This document shows, piece by piece, positions 10,483-20,446 of a stretch of 64,000 nt of DNA. The position numbers and the translations under genes were made by a program. The DNA is from Chitinophagaceae bacterium. Lineage in GTDB: Bacteria; Bacteroidota; Bacteroidia; Chitinophagales; Chitinophagaceae. The notes under the pieces are model-generated. The model was not told where the DNA came from and did no database searches. It saw only the letters and a program-made list of their open reading frames with translations. Each line of letters begins with the position of its first letter. The stretch's first letter is position 1. Where the stretch lies: positions 1 to 64,000 of the forward strand of contig JADJOC010000003.1 of the NCBI GenBank assembly GCA_016713965.1, given 5' to 3'.

Positions 10483-11491
10483 TTATGCATTTTCTGGTAA
10501 GCCCAATGGCTTTAAAAACTCATTTTTGTTAGAAAAATATACATACCACTTAATAAAGTTGATTCTGTTTTTTGGAGTAAGACCCTGTGTAAATCTAAAT
10601 GATTTTTTAAATGGCTAAAGTAACCTTCTATGCCATTTGTTGTATGAGGTATTTTTTGGAGTTAGATAAGTAATGAAACATATTAGGTAAAGCTCTTTTA
10701 ATGGTAAAATAGGATCGCCTTAATAATTTGTGAGTGTACCAATATCTTTTAGAATTTTCCTTAAATGTTTTCTCATTAATATATACCTTATGTATTACAT
10801 ACCAGTTATCAAGTTGTTTAATCCAAAACAACTTATCATTGTGTGTTTTTATTCTCAGCAGCATTAAAATTAAACCTCGAAGTTGCTGGCCTGATTCATG
10901 CTTGGGATAGCGTGTAAGCCACAACAGGCACATACGCTGGATATGGACAAGGCAACGCTGCACTTTAACATCAGATATAGATTTTTTGATTGCTTTTAAT
11001 ATGCTTTTATGGCCATCGGTGGTAATACTTTCTAATTGTAATCCTAAGCGAATAAGGTTATCTAAATCCTCTTTAATTTCTACATAATGTTCTCCATCAG
11101 AAAATCTGATAAGCTGTGTATATCCATCTAAATCATCCTGGTAAGCCAATAAACAAAACTTTTTAAAATAAGTAGCATCTATTCTAAGATTTACCTGGCC
11201 TCTTTTAATAATTTTTATCTGAGGCGCTTGCTCAAGTAGCGTATAAAATGTTCGTTGAAGTGTATCTATTGAATAACCACTGTCCCTTGATAATGTCTTA
11301 TAAGTTTGTCGTTCCAATACCCATTTTTTAAACCAGGTAAACCGATTTTTTTATACGCTGTTCTTTCCTGTTAGAGGTAAATAAAATCCCGCAATTTTTG
11401 CACTTAAATCTTTGTTTACCATGGCGTTTTCCCCAGCCAATTACCTTCAGCTGCCCACATGACCAGCGTCGCTTTTTTTTGAAATGTTCAT
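10483..11491 (-). CDS. transposase of IS copy 1, frameshifted
   Basis: DDE transposase resembling the IS256-type variant with an N-terminal zinc ribbon. The ribbon is W-S-C-G followed by FKCKNCG. Catalytic candidates are the aspartates in LRIDATYF and TTDGHKSIL and the glutamate in TNGIEGYFSHLKNHLDLH. The motif VQRCLVHIQRM is the C-x-x-H signature of the IS256/mutator group. The gene is interrupted by run-length differences near the N-terminus, at about 10657 and around 10575, so the open frame seen covers only the central 229 residues. Combining both IS copies gives one continuous product ending NEFLKPLGLPENA. Confidence 0.85.
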
Positions 11492-12103
11492 AAAAAATAA
11501 AAGTTTGATGAAACGTGTTTCATCAAACTTCTGTCAAATCTTTACTATAATACTTCTTAGCAGTTTTTAACAACCATTTTTCAGTATTATACCTTTTTAT
11601 ATCAAATTTATCTCTAAACAATACTTTATACTCTTCTTCATTACCGCCAAAAGGCGGATTATTTTCAAACTGACGGTTAAATAACAAACCAACCAATTTA
11701 CCATTTTCATTTAGCAATTCATCAACTTTATTGACATAATTTTTGCGAAGCAACGGATCAATAGCGCAGAAAAATGTTTGCTCAATAATCAAATCATATT
11801 GACCGTAATGCTCAAAAAAATCTGCACAGATTATTGTCAATCCTTTGCCTAAATGACGGCCTAATTTTTCTTGTAGTTTATTTGTTATAATTTTTGAAAA
11901 ATCAATTATGGTAATATTGCTAAAACCATTTTGCAAAAAATATTCCGCTTCATAACTATTACCACAACCTGGTATTAAAATTTTAAATTCTTTATTTTTC
12001 AACTGGTCTATGTACAATTTTAACGGAGCAGATATTTTTCCGATATCCCAGCTGATGTCATTTCCTGCATAACGGGCATCCCAATACTTGTTGCTTAAAT
12101 CCA

Positions 12104-13087
12104 TTATAAATGATGCTTTATATTGCGGGAGATATTTTCTATTGTCCACTCAATTTTTTTTATAAAAAAATGTTGGCGTACAGCACAGTCGCTTTTTGTG
12201 CAAATTTTGCAGCTAAATTCCATGCAGCCATCCGAATGTACAAACAGCTCCACCGATTCGCCATATCGTTCTCTCACTAAAAAAGACAGTGCATCAATTT
12301 CTTCATGAGCTTCATTCACATTCAAATACCATGGCATTGTCAGGTGACAATCCAGATGCAATGTACCACCATATTTAATAATACGTAAGTTATGCAGGTC
12401 AATCCAATTCTGCCGCCTGTTTTCATTAAGCATCACTACCATCTTATTTAGTAATGTAGCATCCGCTTCATCCATAATACCTGCTACAGAACTCCGGATA
12501 ATTTTATAACCGGTAAAAATAATTATCAATGCAAATGTTATGGCAACAATACTATCAATCCATATTAAATGAGTGAAATAAATAATTACAAGTCCGATAC
12601 ATATTCCGATAGTGCTCCAGGTATCGGTTTTTAAATGTTTGCCGCTGGCAATTAAAGCCAAAGAGTTATTTTTTTCACCAGTACGTATACAAATAGCACC
12701 CATGCAATAATTGGCAATAGCAGTTATAAAAATTAAAATGACCCCATAATCTAATTTTTGGATATTATGTGGCCGGATAAAATTGGTGACAGCTTCGTAT
12801 ATAATTACAAATCCTGCCACACAAATTAAAGTACCTTCTATTGCAGCAGAAATAAACTCTACTTTTCCATGTCCATAAGGATGATCATAATCTTTAGGCT
12901 TTGCAGATACAAACAAGCTATATACGCCAATAAATCCTGCAACAATATTTACAATGCTTTCCAGGGCATCTGTCAGCACAGCTACAGAACGGGTAAGGTA
13001 CCATGCGAAAATTTTTATTAAAAAAAGACATATGGATACTAAAGTAATTATCTTTTGTATGCGCAAATTATGTTGCCTGGTATGCAA
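12104..13087 (-). CDS. cation diffusion facilitator (CDF) family metal transporter
   Basis: A 327-residue inner-membrane antiporter of the CDF family, exporting Zn, Fe, Mn or similar divalent ions. Six hydrophobic segments are visible. The metal-site motifs are LTDALESIVN in segment two and HLKTDTWST in segment five; DHPYGHGKVEF follows segment two as in other members. The cytoplasmic tail ends in a cysteine cluster, CMEFSCKICTKSDC, seen also in relatives from this phylum and likely to bind metal. The stop overlaps the start of the methyltransferase gene. The divergent region up to lon (13088-13297) shows no clear gene. Confidence 0.9.
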   Translation of the reverse strand: MHTRQHNLRIQKIITLVSICLFLIKIFAWYLTRSVAVLTDALESIVNIVAGFIGVYSLFVSAKPKDYDHPYGHGKVEFISAAIEGTLICVAGFVIIYEAVTNFIRPHNIQKLDYGVILIFITAIANYCMGAICIRTGEKNNSLALIASGKHLKTDTWSTIGICIGLVIIYFTHLIWIDSIVAITFALIIIFTGYKIIRSSVAGIMDEADATLLNKMVVMLNENRRQNWIDLHNLRIIKYGGTLHLDCHLTMPWYLNVNEAHEEIDALSFLVRERYGESVELFVHSDGCMEFSCKICTKSDCAVRQHFFIKKIEWTIENISRNIKHHL

Positions 13088-13297
13088 TACTATAAATTAA
13101 AATTAAAAAATATAATGAAGGCACAAAGTAGCTATATGATTTTAGAATGGAAAGGTATTTAAAAAGTTTCTTATACAAAAAAATAGTCATCGGGTTTATT
13201 ATCAAAACAATGGCATCAATATTGACCAATATATAAATCAACCAATATAACATAGATAAGTTTGGAGGTTTGACATTTTGACTATATATTTAAATTT

Positions 13298-15696
13298 ATG
13301 GATAAAAAATATTTTTTTCAGGGCGGAGAAGATGAAATGGAGTTTATGCCAATCATACCATTAAACGAAGAAGACGATTCAAATGCAGATGAGCAAACGA
13401 TTCCAAGCGAAATCCCCATATTACCTTTACGCAATACAGTATTGTTTCCTGGTGTAGTAATACCTATTACAGTTGGCCGTGATAAAAGCATTAAAGCGGT
13501 AACCGATGCATATAAAGCTGACAAATTGATCGGTGTGGTAGCGCAAAAAGACAGTACCGTTGAAGAACCTACAGTTGCTGATCTCGAAGAAATTGGCACA
13601 GTTGCAAAAATTGCGAAGCTGATAAAAATGCCGGATGGGGGCACCACTATTATCATTCAGGGAAAAAAACGCTGTAAAATTGAGAGTATCATTACAGATG
13701 AACCTTATTTTAAAGCAACTATTAAAATTCTTGAAGATACTATATTAAAAGATGATGCAGATTTTGCAGCCATGATAGGAAGCATAAAAGACCTGGCCGG
13801 GCAAATTGTGGGCCTCTCTCCTAACCTTCCCAGCGAAGCTGCTATTATTTTAAAAAATATTGAAAACCCTTCTTTTTTAATACACTTTGTAAGCAGCAAT
13901 CTTAGCAGCGATCTAAAAGAAAAACAGCGTTTGCTCGAAATAAGTGATATCAAATCCAGGGCAGAGTTATTAATGAACCTGATGCAGACTGAGCTACAAT
14001 ATGCTGAATTAAAAAATAAAGTAACTACAAAAACAAGGGCTGAGCTGGATAAGCAGCAAAGAGAATATTTTTTACAACAGCAATTAAAAGCCATTAAAGA
14101 AGAACTCGGTGGCGACAATGTGGCTGAAGTAAAAGAAATGCAGAAAAAGGCTGAGTCAAAAAAATGGACGGCAGCTGCTAAGGAAATGTTTACGAAAGGA
14201 ATTGAAAAGTTGGAACGCATGCATCCTTCTACTCCCGATTATTCGGTAGTATACAATCACCTGGATTTAATGCTGGACCTCCCCTGGTCAGAATATACAG
14301 AAGATAAGTATGACCTGAAAAAATCTAAAAAATCCTGGATAATGATCATTATGGCATGCAAAAAATCAAAGAGCGCATCCTGGAATATTTAGCTGTATTA
14401 AAATTAAAAGGCGATATGAAAAGCCCTATCTTATGCTTTATCGGCCCTCCGGGGATTGGCAAAACCAGCCTGGGCAAAAGTATTGCTGCCGCTATCAACA
14501 GGAAATATGTACGGGTAAGCCTCGGTGGTGTTCACGATGAAAGTGAAATAAGAGGCCATAGAAAAACTTATATTGGTGCCATGCCCGGAAGGATTTTACA
14601 ATCCATCCGTAAAATAAAATCCAGCAACCCGGTTATGATTTTGGATGAAATAGACAAAGTAGGCAGCGACCACCGTGGCGACCCTTCCTCAGCATTGCTC
14701 GAAGTACTTGACCCTGAGCAAAACAATTCTTTTTACGATAACTACCTGGAGCTGGAATATGACTTAAGTAAAGTATTGTTTATTGCTACTGCAAATAACC
14801 TTTCCAATATACAACCTGCCCTGCGTGACAGGCTGGAAATTATAGATTTAAGCGGTTACGCTGTTGAAGAAAAAATTGAAATAGCCAAGCGCCACCTGAT
14901 ACCCAAGCAGATAGACATGCATGGGTTAAGCAATAATAATTTTAAATTAAATGATGCTGCATTAAAAAAAATAATTGAAGATTATACCCGGGAAAGCGGT
15001 GTACGGGAGCTGGACAGACAGCTGGCCAGCATCATGCGCCGCCAGGCAAAAGACCTCGTAACCAATGGCAAAATAAAAACAACCATTACCAACATCGATG
15101 TAGAAAAAATATTAGGCAAACCTAAATACAGCAACGAAATTTATAAAACGGCCAATATGGCCGGTGTAGCTGTAGGGCTTGCCTGGACATACGTAGGCGG
15201 GGATATTTTATTTATAGAAACCCAGCTGAGCGAAGGCAAAGGTGAGCTGAAACTTACCGGAAACCTGGGTAATGTAATGAAAGAAAGTGCCATTACCGCA
15301 CTTACCTATTTGCAGGCTAATGCAAAAAAATTAAATATTGAAAGTGATCTTTTTATCAAAAAAAATGTACACATACATATTCCCGAAGGCGCTGTGCCTA
15401 AAGATGGTCCCAGCGCAGGCATCACCATGTTTTCTGCAATGGCAAGTGCTTTTACAGGCCGAAAAATGAAACCATATTTGGCTATGACAGGAGAAATTAC
15501 GCTTCGGGGGCAGGTGCTGCCTGTAGGTGGGATTAAAGAAAAAGTGCTGGCAGCGAGAAGATCAGGATTAAAAGAGATAATTATGTGCTGGCAAAATGAA
15601 AAAGATGTGGAAGAGATTAATCCTGATTATATCAAAGGTATTAAATTCCATTATGTAAAAAATATGCTGCAGGTGTTTGATTTGGCGTTGGTGTAA
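13298..15696 (+). CDS. lon: ATP-dependent protease Lon, one frameshift
   Basis: Cytoplasmic AAA+ serine protease that degrades damaged and regulatory proteins. The N-terminal substrate domain (IPILPLRNTVLFPGVVIPI) is followed by a coiled linker, the Walker A loop GPPGIGKTSLGKSIA near residue 382, Walker B VMILDEIDKVG, and the proteolytic domain with the Ser-Lys dyad: serine in PKDGPSAGITM and lysine in LPVGGIKEKVLAARR. The frame breaks at about 14333 in a run of six A; seven restores KKILDNDHYGMQKIKERI, a highly conserved stretch. Reconstructed length is about 799 residues. An essential-type gene with a lone run-length shift points to sequence error. Confidence 0.95.
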
Positions 15697-15773
15697 AATT
15701 AGTTTGGGGCTGTCTAAAGGAGTGCCGGCTAAATTGTTTTTTTGTATATTTAGAATCAAATAATAGTTTTAAA

Positions 15774-16102
15774 ATGAATACAGCTAATTTAAAATTGATT
15801 TAATTAATAAGATAACTCAATTGAAAAAGGGTTATATAATTGAAGAGATCAATCGCATCCTAGACTTTGAATTAGAAGAAGGTATTTTTAAATTAAACCC
15901 AAAACAACGGGCCAGAATTTTTGAGGCTAAAGAAGAATATAAAGCAGGGAAAGTTTTATCAGAAAATGAGGCTAACAAACAAATTCAAGAATGGCTTACC
16001 TCATTCCAAGCAACGTCCTCCGTCCAGAACGTTATGGTAAGTATAAATTACACATCATCACCCCTCACCGCTCCAACCAATCCTTCTCCTTCTCCGTGGT
16101 AA
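15774..16102 (+). CDS. putative addiction-module-type small protein, one frameshift
   Basis: A small protein of about 90-100 residues. The segment KLNPKQRARIFEAKEEYKAGKVLSENEANKQIQEWL follows the pattern of short stand-alone or antitoxin-like proteins common in Chitinophagaceae: a central E-A-x-x-E-Y-x-A-G-K and a terminal E-W-L. The likely start is the ATG at 15774 (MNTANLKL), joined by one extra base at about 15798 to LINKITQLKKG. No RelE/ParE-type toxin gene follows. The C-terminal tail after EWL is low complexity and overlaps the gene on the other strand. A TATATTTA box 27 bp upstream may be its promoter. Confidence 0.5.
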
Positions 16103-16522
16103 AGGCCTGCACAATAGCTGTCAGAAAAAGAAACGCTACATTACCCGCTAAAAAAGACAAGCTGAAGCTGTGATAATACTCAATAGTATTATACCGCTTA
16201 TCAATAAAAATAATAAGATCCAGGATAAATAAAAATAACGCCATTAAAAATGCTGCTACAAAAAAGAAATAAGATATTATTCTTACAGCTTTTGCAGGAT
16301 GGGTTTTAGTACGCCTGAAAAAAATATAATATACAGCGCTGAAAACGGTAAAAGGCATGCTAAGGATAAGTAAGTGAATAATAATATCTTAGGCCTGGAA
16401 GAAATTAATGTAGAAAATCCATAAAAAATATAAAACAGGATAATGATAAACAAAGGGATGCACAAGAAAAGTAAAAAAGATAATGCATATACTTTGGTAT
16501 ATTTTATAAATTTATCATCCAT
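16065..16522 (-). CDS. four-segment membrane protein of unknown function, one frameshift
   Basis: Two overlapping hydrophobic frames combine into one protein of about 150 residues. The first (from ATG 16522) has two membrane segments and reads to SALYIIFF; the second continues from RRTKTHPAKAVRII with two more segments and ends TTEKEKDWLER. The shift lies in an A run at about 16320 (plus strand). No family could be named. It is convergent with the addiction-module-like gene, with overlapping ends. Confidence 0.6.
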
Positions 16523-16882
16523 TATAATTTAATTAACGTTAGTCGCTAGTTATTTATTTTTATAGTAACTGTTGTATTTTATAGTTTTAAATTAATATTG
16601 TTCTTTTTTGCTTGCCCAAAAAAGTACCAAAAAAGGCATCCCAAAACGATTACATCCCGTTTTGGGAATTGTTCCCTGATTAAGCTTTAGTGCTACTGTA
16701 GCTTCAACTTTGGATTATCGTTGATCGTATTTTAATTATAGCACTTAAATAAATAGCAACTTGAATTTAATTAATATTAAGTTACATACGTTTCGATAAA
16801 AGTTTAATAGTAGTACTACCGATGAACGTAATGCGACACAACGATGATGCTATGAAAAACAAATGCCGGTAACAAAAAATTT
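16523..16882. other. 360-bp intergenic region with hairpin and repeat-like sequence
   Basis: No gene is visible. It contains a hairpin CCCAAAACG/CGTTTTGGG (about 16640-16670) and, read on the minus strand, AGCTTAATCAGG (about 16679-16690), which recurs at 59343. A tract of the type TTTTTTGCTTGCCC-A6-GTACC lies at 16605 and resembles part of the cas1-cas2 spacer. These look like remains of dispersed intergenic repeats. Confidence 0.4.
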
Positions 16883-17986
16883 TTAAAAATAACTCAAATT
16901 TGTTTTAGGTGATAAAGCCAGCAAAGTATCGTACATTAATTTCACCGTGTTTTCAATATCATCTTTGTGGATCATTTCTACCGTGGTGTGCATGTAGCGC
17001 AATGGGATAGAAATCAATACTGACGGGCAGCCGTCATTTGCATAAGCAAAAGAATCGGTATCTGTTCCGGTGCTTCTGCTTACTGTTCTTAACTGCACTG
17101 GTATTTTACTTTTTTCGGCTACATTTTGTACGATAGTTAATAATTTATTGTGCACAGCAGGGCCATATGCCAAAGAAGGCCCTTTACCACAACTACATTC
17201 TCCTTCAATAATTTTATTAATCATCGGTGTGGAAGTGTCGTGTGTAACATCAGTAACTATAGCAATGTCGGGCTTTATTCTCCTTGCTATCATTTCTGCG
17301 CCACGCAAACCAATTTCTTCCTGCACCGCATTTACGATATATAAGCCAAAAGGCAATTTCTTTTTATTTTGCTTTAATAACCGGGCTACTTCTGCAATCA
17401 TAAACCCGCCAATTCGGTTGTCAAAGGCACGGCCGATTAAATAATTATATGCCAGCTCTTCGTAACCTTCTTCGTAAGTGGCTACCGCTCCGATATGGAT
17501 GCCCAGTGCTTCAATTTCTTTTTTATTTCTTGCACCGCAATCCAAAAACAGGTTATCTACTTTTGGGCTGGGCTCTTTATCTGCATTGCCTATACGGGTA
17601 TGGATGGCAGGCCAGCCAAATACCGCTTTTACCGGGCCTTTTTTACCATGGATGATTACCCTTTTTGACGGGGCGATCTGGTGATCTACCCCTCCATTTC
17701 TTTTTAAATAAATTAAGCCTTCGGCAGAAATATAATTGACAAACCAGCTTATTTCATCGGCATGCGCCTCTATCACCACTTTAAACCCAGCATCAGGATT
17801 GATTACACCTACCGCAGTGCCATAAGGATCAGTAAAAAAACTGTCAACATATAGTTTTAAATATTCTATCCAAAGCTTTTGACCGCTGCTTTCAAAACCT
17901 GTAGGAGAAGGATTATTAATGTAATTTCTTAAAAAATCATACGAGTCCCTGGTGAGTATGCTTTTATCTTTTTTATCTTTAGCCAT
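16883..17986 (-). CDS. M42 family metallopeptidase (glutamyl aminopeptidase/endoglucanase type)
   Basis: Cytosolic co-catalytic zinc aminopeptidase of 367 residues. Metal ligands and catalytic residues lie in IEAHADEISW, GRAFDNRIGG, AVQEEIGLRGA (paired glutamates), IVTDVTHDT and RYMHTTVEMIH, in family order. A TAATTTTG -7 motif at 18003-18010 on the minus strand lies 17 bp before the start and fits the chosen ATG. Substrates are probably short peptides from intracellular protein turnover. The frame is intact and the gene appears to have its own promoter. Confidence 0.92.
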   Translation of the reverse strand: MAKDKKDKSILTRDSYDFLRNYINNPSPTGFESSGQKLWIEYLKLYVDSFFTDPYGTAVGVINPDAGFKVVIEAHADEISWFVNYISAEGLIYLKRNGGVDHQIAPSKRVIIHGKKGPVKAVFGWPAIHTRIGNADKEPSPKVDNLFLDCGARNKKEIEALGIHIGAVATYEEGYEELAYNYLIGRAFDNRIGGFMIAEVARLLKQNKKKLPFGLYIVNAVQEEIGLRGAEMIARRIKPDIAIVTDVTHDTSTPMINKIIEGECSCGKGPSLAYGPAVHNKLLTIVQNVAEKSKIPVQLRTVSRSTGTDTDSFAYANDGCPSVLISIPLRYMHTTVEMIHKDDIENTVKLMYDTLLALSPKTNLSYF

Positions 17987-18002
17987 ATTAAATTATTGTT
18001 TG

Positions 18003-18010
18003 CAAAATTA
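18003..18010 (-). promoter_or_regulatory. Bacteroidota -7 promoter motif for the M42 peptidase gene
   Basis: TAATTTTG on the minus strand matches TAnnTTTG exactly and lies 17 bp before the start codon at 17986. No clear -33 motif was recognised. Confidence 0.5.
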
Positions 18011-18011
18011 G

Positions 18012-18842
18012 CTAAATACTTGCTAAATAAGTGGCAAGAGCCGAAAATAACATTAAGCCATCTACCCCAAAATAATAAAATAAATAACCTTGTTTTTTTG
18101 TAGAAAAAAAATATGTTATTAATAAAATGATGGTGGAAACCTGTAAAGCTACAGACTGCGCAAACGTAATACCATAGAAACGGAATAGAAAATTAGTGGT
18201 AAATAATATTAAAAAAATGACCAGGATTAGACATTTCAACATTTTTGGTGATAAATCTGTAGCGAGGCTGTGGAGCCCCCGAACTTTGTCTATTATTACA
18301 TCCCGGGTATCGAAAATAATACAAAGCATCAGCATAAATAAAAATCGCCGGGACAATAAAAAAAGCTCAGCGTTATTTAAATCAAGCAAGGGTTTTTGTA
18401 ATGGAATGATAACTGTTACATACGTCCAAGTAAAAGATAAAACAAGCGTTTTCAGCACGCCTGCCTTACGGGCAAAATAAAAAAACTTTACAGGAATCAA
18501 TGGCAAACAATACAAACAGGTTAATACCAATGCCGGTAAAATTATAGCAATGGGAATTATATGTTGCACATAGCAAATAAGCATTCCTGCTATTGCAGCA
18601 AAAAAAATACATATGCTTGTTATTTCTTTATGTAAAAATGATTGTGAAGAAAATGTACTACGGAAAGAGTATTTGCTTAGCAGCCAATAAAAATTATAAC
18701 TGCTTACTACTGCAAAGAAAATAAAACCATGTATGTATGCACTAGCAGAAAGGTGCAGCAATTGTATAGTTTGTAAAGCCAGCCCGGCCGCACAAAGGGC
18801 AATAAAAATAGAATGAGATAAAATGAAGTACAGCCACTTCAT
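18012..18842 (-). CDS. UbiA-like membrane prenyltransferase homologue
   Basis: A 276-residue polytopic membrane protein with about eight hydrophobic segments. The loop IFDTRDVIIDKVRGLHSLAT carries a D-x-x-D arrangement like the second aspartate-rich motif of UbiA prenyltransferases. The first motif is much less clear (SSYNFYWLLSK), so catalytic activity is uncertain. The start codon directly follows the stop of the upstream lipoprotein gene, so the two are co-translated. The substrate cannot be stated. Confidence 0.6.
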   Translation of the reverse strand: MKWLYFILSHSIFIALCAAGLALQTIQLLHLSASAYIHGFIFFAVVSSYNFYWLLSKYSFRSTFSSQSFLHKEITSICIFFAAIAGMLICYVQHIIPIAIILPALVLTCLYCLPLIPVKFFYFARKAGVLKTLVLSFTWTYVTVIIPLQKPLLDLNNAELFLLSRRFLFMLMLCIIFDTRDVIIDKVRGLHSLATDLSPKMLKCLILVIFLILFTTNFLFRFYGITFAQSVALQVSTIILLITYFFSTKKQGYLFYYFGVDGLMLFSALATYLASI

Positions 18843-19301
18843 TTAAGGAGTAATAAAATAAACAGGATCTGGGGTAACAATTACATTACTTTTATTTTTT
18901 GCAAAATCCTGGATATACACTTCAAAAAAAGTGGTATCAATTTTTGGGCTTGGCAAAAGGCTGCTTTCTATAAGAGAGCCTAAAGCAATTTCCACATCGG
19001 CTTCGAAATATTTTTTGGCGCTTGATTTTAAGTCAGGCAACCTTAAAGAATCAATTTTATTGGTCAGTAAATTTTTAATAAAAACATAAGAAGTATCTTT
19101 ATTGTCTACAAAACCCAAGTCTCCATCTGCATCTGTGAGGTGAAGTGTTAATACGGGAATTACCTGTGCGTTAAAAGGTATATTGCTTTGTAATGTATTT
19201 GGATTTATGGATTTGTATGTAATTTGAGGCGCAGATGTAAACTTATCTTTTTTACACGCTGAAAGAAAAACAATGATACCTATAAGAAAAGTGTAACGCA
19301 T
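18843..19301 (-). CDS. lipoprotein of unknown function
   Basis: A product of about 152 residues. The start at 19301 gives MRYTFLIGIIVFLSACKKDKF, a lipoprotein signal with the lipobox cysteine at residue 16. A longer frame upstream is possible, but a TAAATTTG promoter motif at 19320-19327 would lie inside it, so the shorter form is preferred. The body is rich in beta-strand-like segments, including LHLTDADGDLG, a Ca-binding-like D-rich loop. No family is recognised. It is directly followed by the UbiA-like gene. Confidence 0.65.
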   Translation of the reverse strand: MRYTFLIGIIVFLSACKKDKFTSAPQITYKSINPNTLQSNIPFNAQVIPVLTLHLTDADGDLGFVDNKDTSYVFIKNLLTNKIDSLRLPDLKSSAKKYFEADVEIALGSLIESSLLPSPKIDTTFFEVYIQDFAKNKSNVIVTPDPVYFITP

Positions 19302-19319
19302 TTGTTGTATTTTAATATT

Positions 19320-19327
19320 CAAATTTA
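19320..19327 (-). promoter_or_regulatory. -7 promoter motif for the lipoprotein gene
   Basis: TAAATTTG on the minus strand is an exact TAnnTTTG match, 18 bp before the chosen start at 19301. It supports that start over an upstream one. Confidence 0.5.
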
Positions 19328-19337
19328 CTGATAGATT

Positions 19338-20354
19338 TTGGAAAATACCATTATTAATATTGACCTTGAAAAAAGAATATTTGATGCAGATGAGCATAAT
19401 TTTAATGAATTAGCGCTTTCTGTATTCAAATTTCAATATGAGCATAACAAAATTTATGGCCAATACTGTGATTTATTAAAAATTAAGCCATCCAGGGTAC
19501 AACATTTTACACAAATTCCTTTTTTGCCTATCCAGTTTTTTAAGACGCACAAGGTTACTGCTACCTCATTTGAACCACAGGTGGTTTTTGAAAGCAGTGG
19601 TACTACACTAAGCATCAACAGCAAACATTATGTAAAAGATGTTGATTTGTATAAAAACAGTTTTATACAAGCATTTGAACAATTTTATGGTGATATTGGC
19701 CAATATTGCATACTGGGCCTTTTGCCTTCTTATTTAGAAAGAGAGAATTCTTCGCTGGTAATGATGGTGAAAGAATTGATTGGGCGCAGTGCAAATAATT
19801 TAAGCGGATTTTATTTATCTGATTTCAAAAAACTGCACAATACTATTTTGCATAATGAAATTAAAGGCCAACTTACGCTTTTAATTGGAGTGACTTATGC
19901 ATTACTCGATTTTGCAGAAAATTATCCTATGGACCTCACTCATACAACAGTTATGGAAACCGGTGGGATGAAAGGAAAAAGAGAAGAATTGACAAGAGCT
20001 GAAGTACATAATATCCTGCAAAAAAATTTAGGAATAAGTGTAGTTCATTCTGAATATGGGATGACAGAATTATTATCACAGGCTTATTCCTCAGGAAATG
20101 GAATATTTAATTGCCCGGCATGGATGAAAATTGTATTGCGGGAAGAGCATGACCCTTTTGCTGTTAAAGCCAGTACAGATATTATAAATAAACCTGTTAC
20201 AGGACTCATCAATATAATTGATTTATGCAATTTATATAGTTGCAGTTTTATAGCCACAGATGATATAGGCAGGTTACATCCTGATGGCAGTTTTGAAGTA
20301 CTGGGCCGGATGGATAATAGCGATATGAGAGGCTGCAGCCTTATGGCTATATGA
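19338..20354 (+). CDS. LuxE/acyl-protein synthetase-like protein
   Basis: A 338-residue protein of the LuxE/phenylacetate-CoA-ligase-like adenylate-forming group. Motifs are IPFLPIQFFKTHKV, the nucleotide-loop-like VVFESSGTT, METGGMKGKREELTR, SEYGMTELLSQAYS and the end GRMDNSDMRGCSLM, all usual for Bacteroidota members. They are thought to activate a carboxylic acid, but the substrate is unknown. The start is uncertain: TTG at 19338 is the only in-frame candidate near the expected N-terminus. It is divergent from the lipoprotein gene. Confidence 0.75.
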   Translation: MENTIINIDLEKRIFDADEHNFNELALSVFKFQYEHNKIYGQYCDLLKIKPSRVQHFTQIPFLPIQFFKTHKVTATSFEPQVVFESSGTTLSINSKHYVKDVDLYKNSFIQAFEQFYGDIGQYCILGLLPSYLERENSSLVMMVKELIGRSANNLSGFYLSDFKKLHNTILHNEIKGQLTLLIGVTYALLDFAENYPMDLTHTTVMETGGMKGKREELTRAEVHNILQKNLGISVVHSEYGMTELLSQAYSSGNGIFNCPAWMKIVLREEHDPFAVKASTDIINKPVTGLINIIDLCNLYSCSFIATDDIGRLHPDGSFEVLGRMDNSDMRGCSLMAI

Positions 20355-20446
20355 TTGACCTTTTGCATAATTCGTATTTTTTCTTTTACCGCACCTTTAA
20401 TTCCTGTTCAAAGGGAGGGGATAATAGAATTATGCAAGCGATCTGA

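Larger units (their letters stand above)
10328..11593 (-). mobile_element. IS256-like insertion sequence, copy 1 (zinc-ribbon transposase)
   Basis: A complete element of 1,266 bp. The terminal inverted repeats are GGTA-ATG-TACTGAAAAATGGTTG at 10328 and GGTA-TAA-TACTGAAAAATGGTTG at 11593 read inward. The flanks carry a perfect 8-bp target duplication TTTTTATA (10320-10327 and 11594-11601). A second inverted copy occupies 61925-63186. The element holds one transposase gene, a near-perfect palindrome before the gene and a structured 3' tail. Confidence 0.93.
10250..12104 (-). pseudogene. TPMT-family methyltransferase gene interrupted by the IS element
   Basis: SAM-dependent methyltransferase of the thiopurine methyltransferase type. 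The 5' part (11594-12104) shows KYWDARYAGNDISWDIG, the SAM-binding ILIPGCGNSYEAEYF and FCAIDPLLR. The IS sits after the codons for FDIK. Removing the IS and one copy of the 8-bp duplication joins this directly, in frame, to IMETCYNSISPRSGSELFI at 10250-10327, the expected family C-terminus. The frame now runs into the IS and ends after a foreign tail. The start at 12104 overlaps the stop of the CDF gene (TAATG), so the two were translationally coupled. The insertion removes only about 25 residues but these are conserved, so function is probably lost. Confidence 0.9.

Noticed and set aside
13068..13253. A 61-codon hydrophobic frame upstream of the CDF gene.
   Set aside because: It is AT-rich low complexity, overlaps the CDF start, and has no motif or convincing start context.
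15774..16173. A toxin-antitoxin pair at the addiction-module-like gene.
   Set aside because: No toxin gene follows; the overlapping short frame at 15991-16173 has no family features and lies antisense to the membrane-protein gene.
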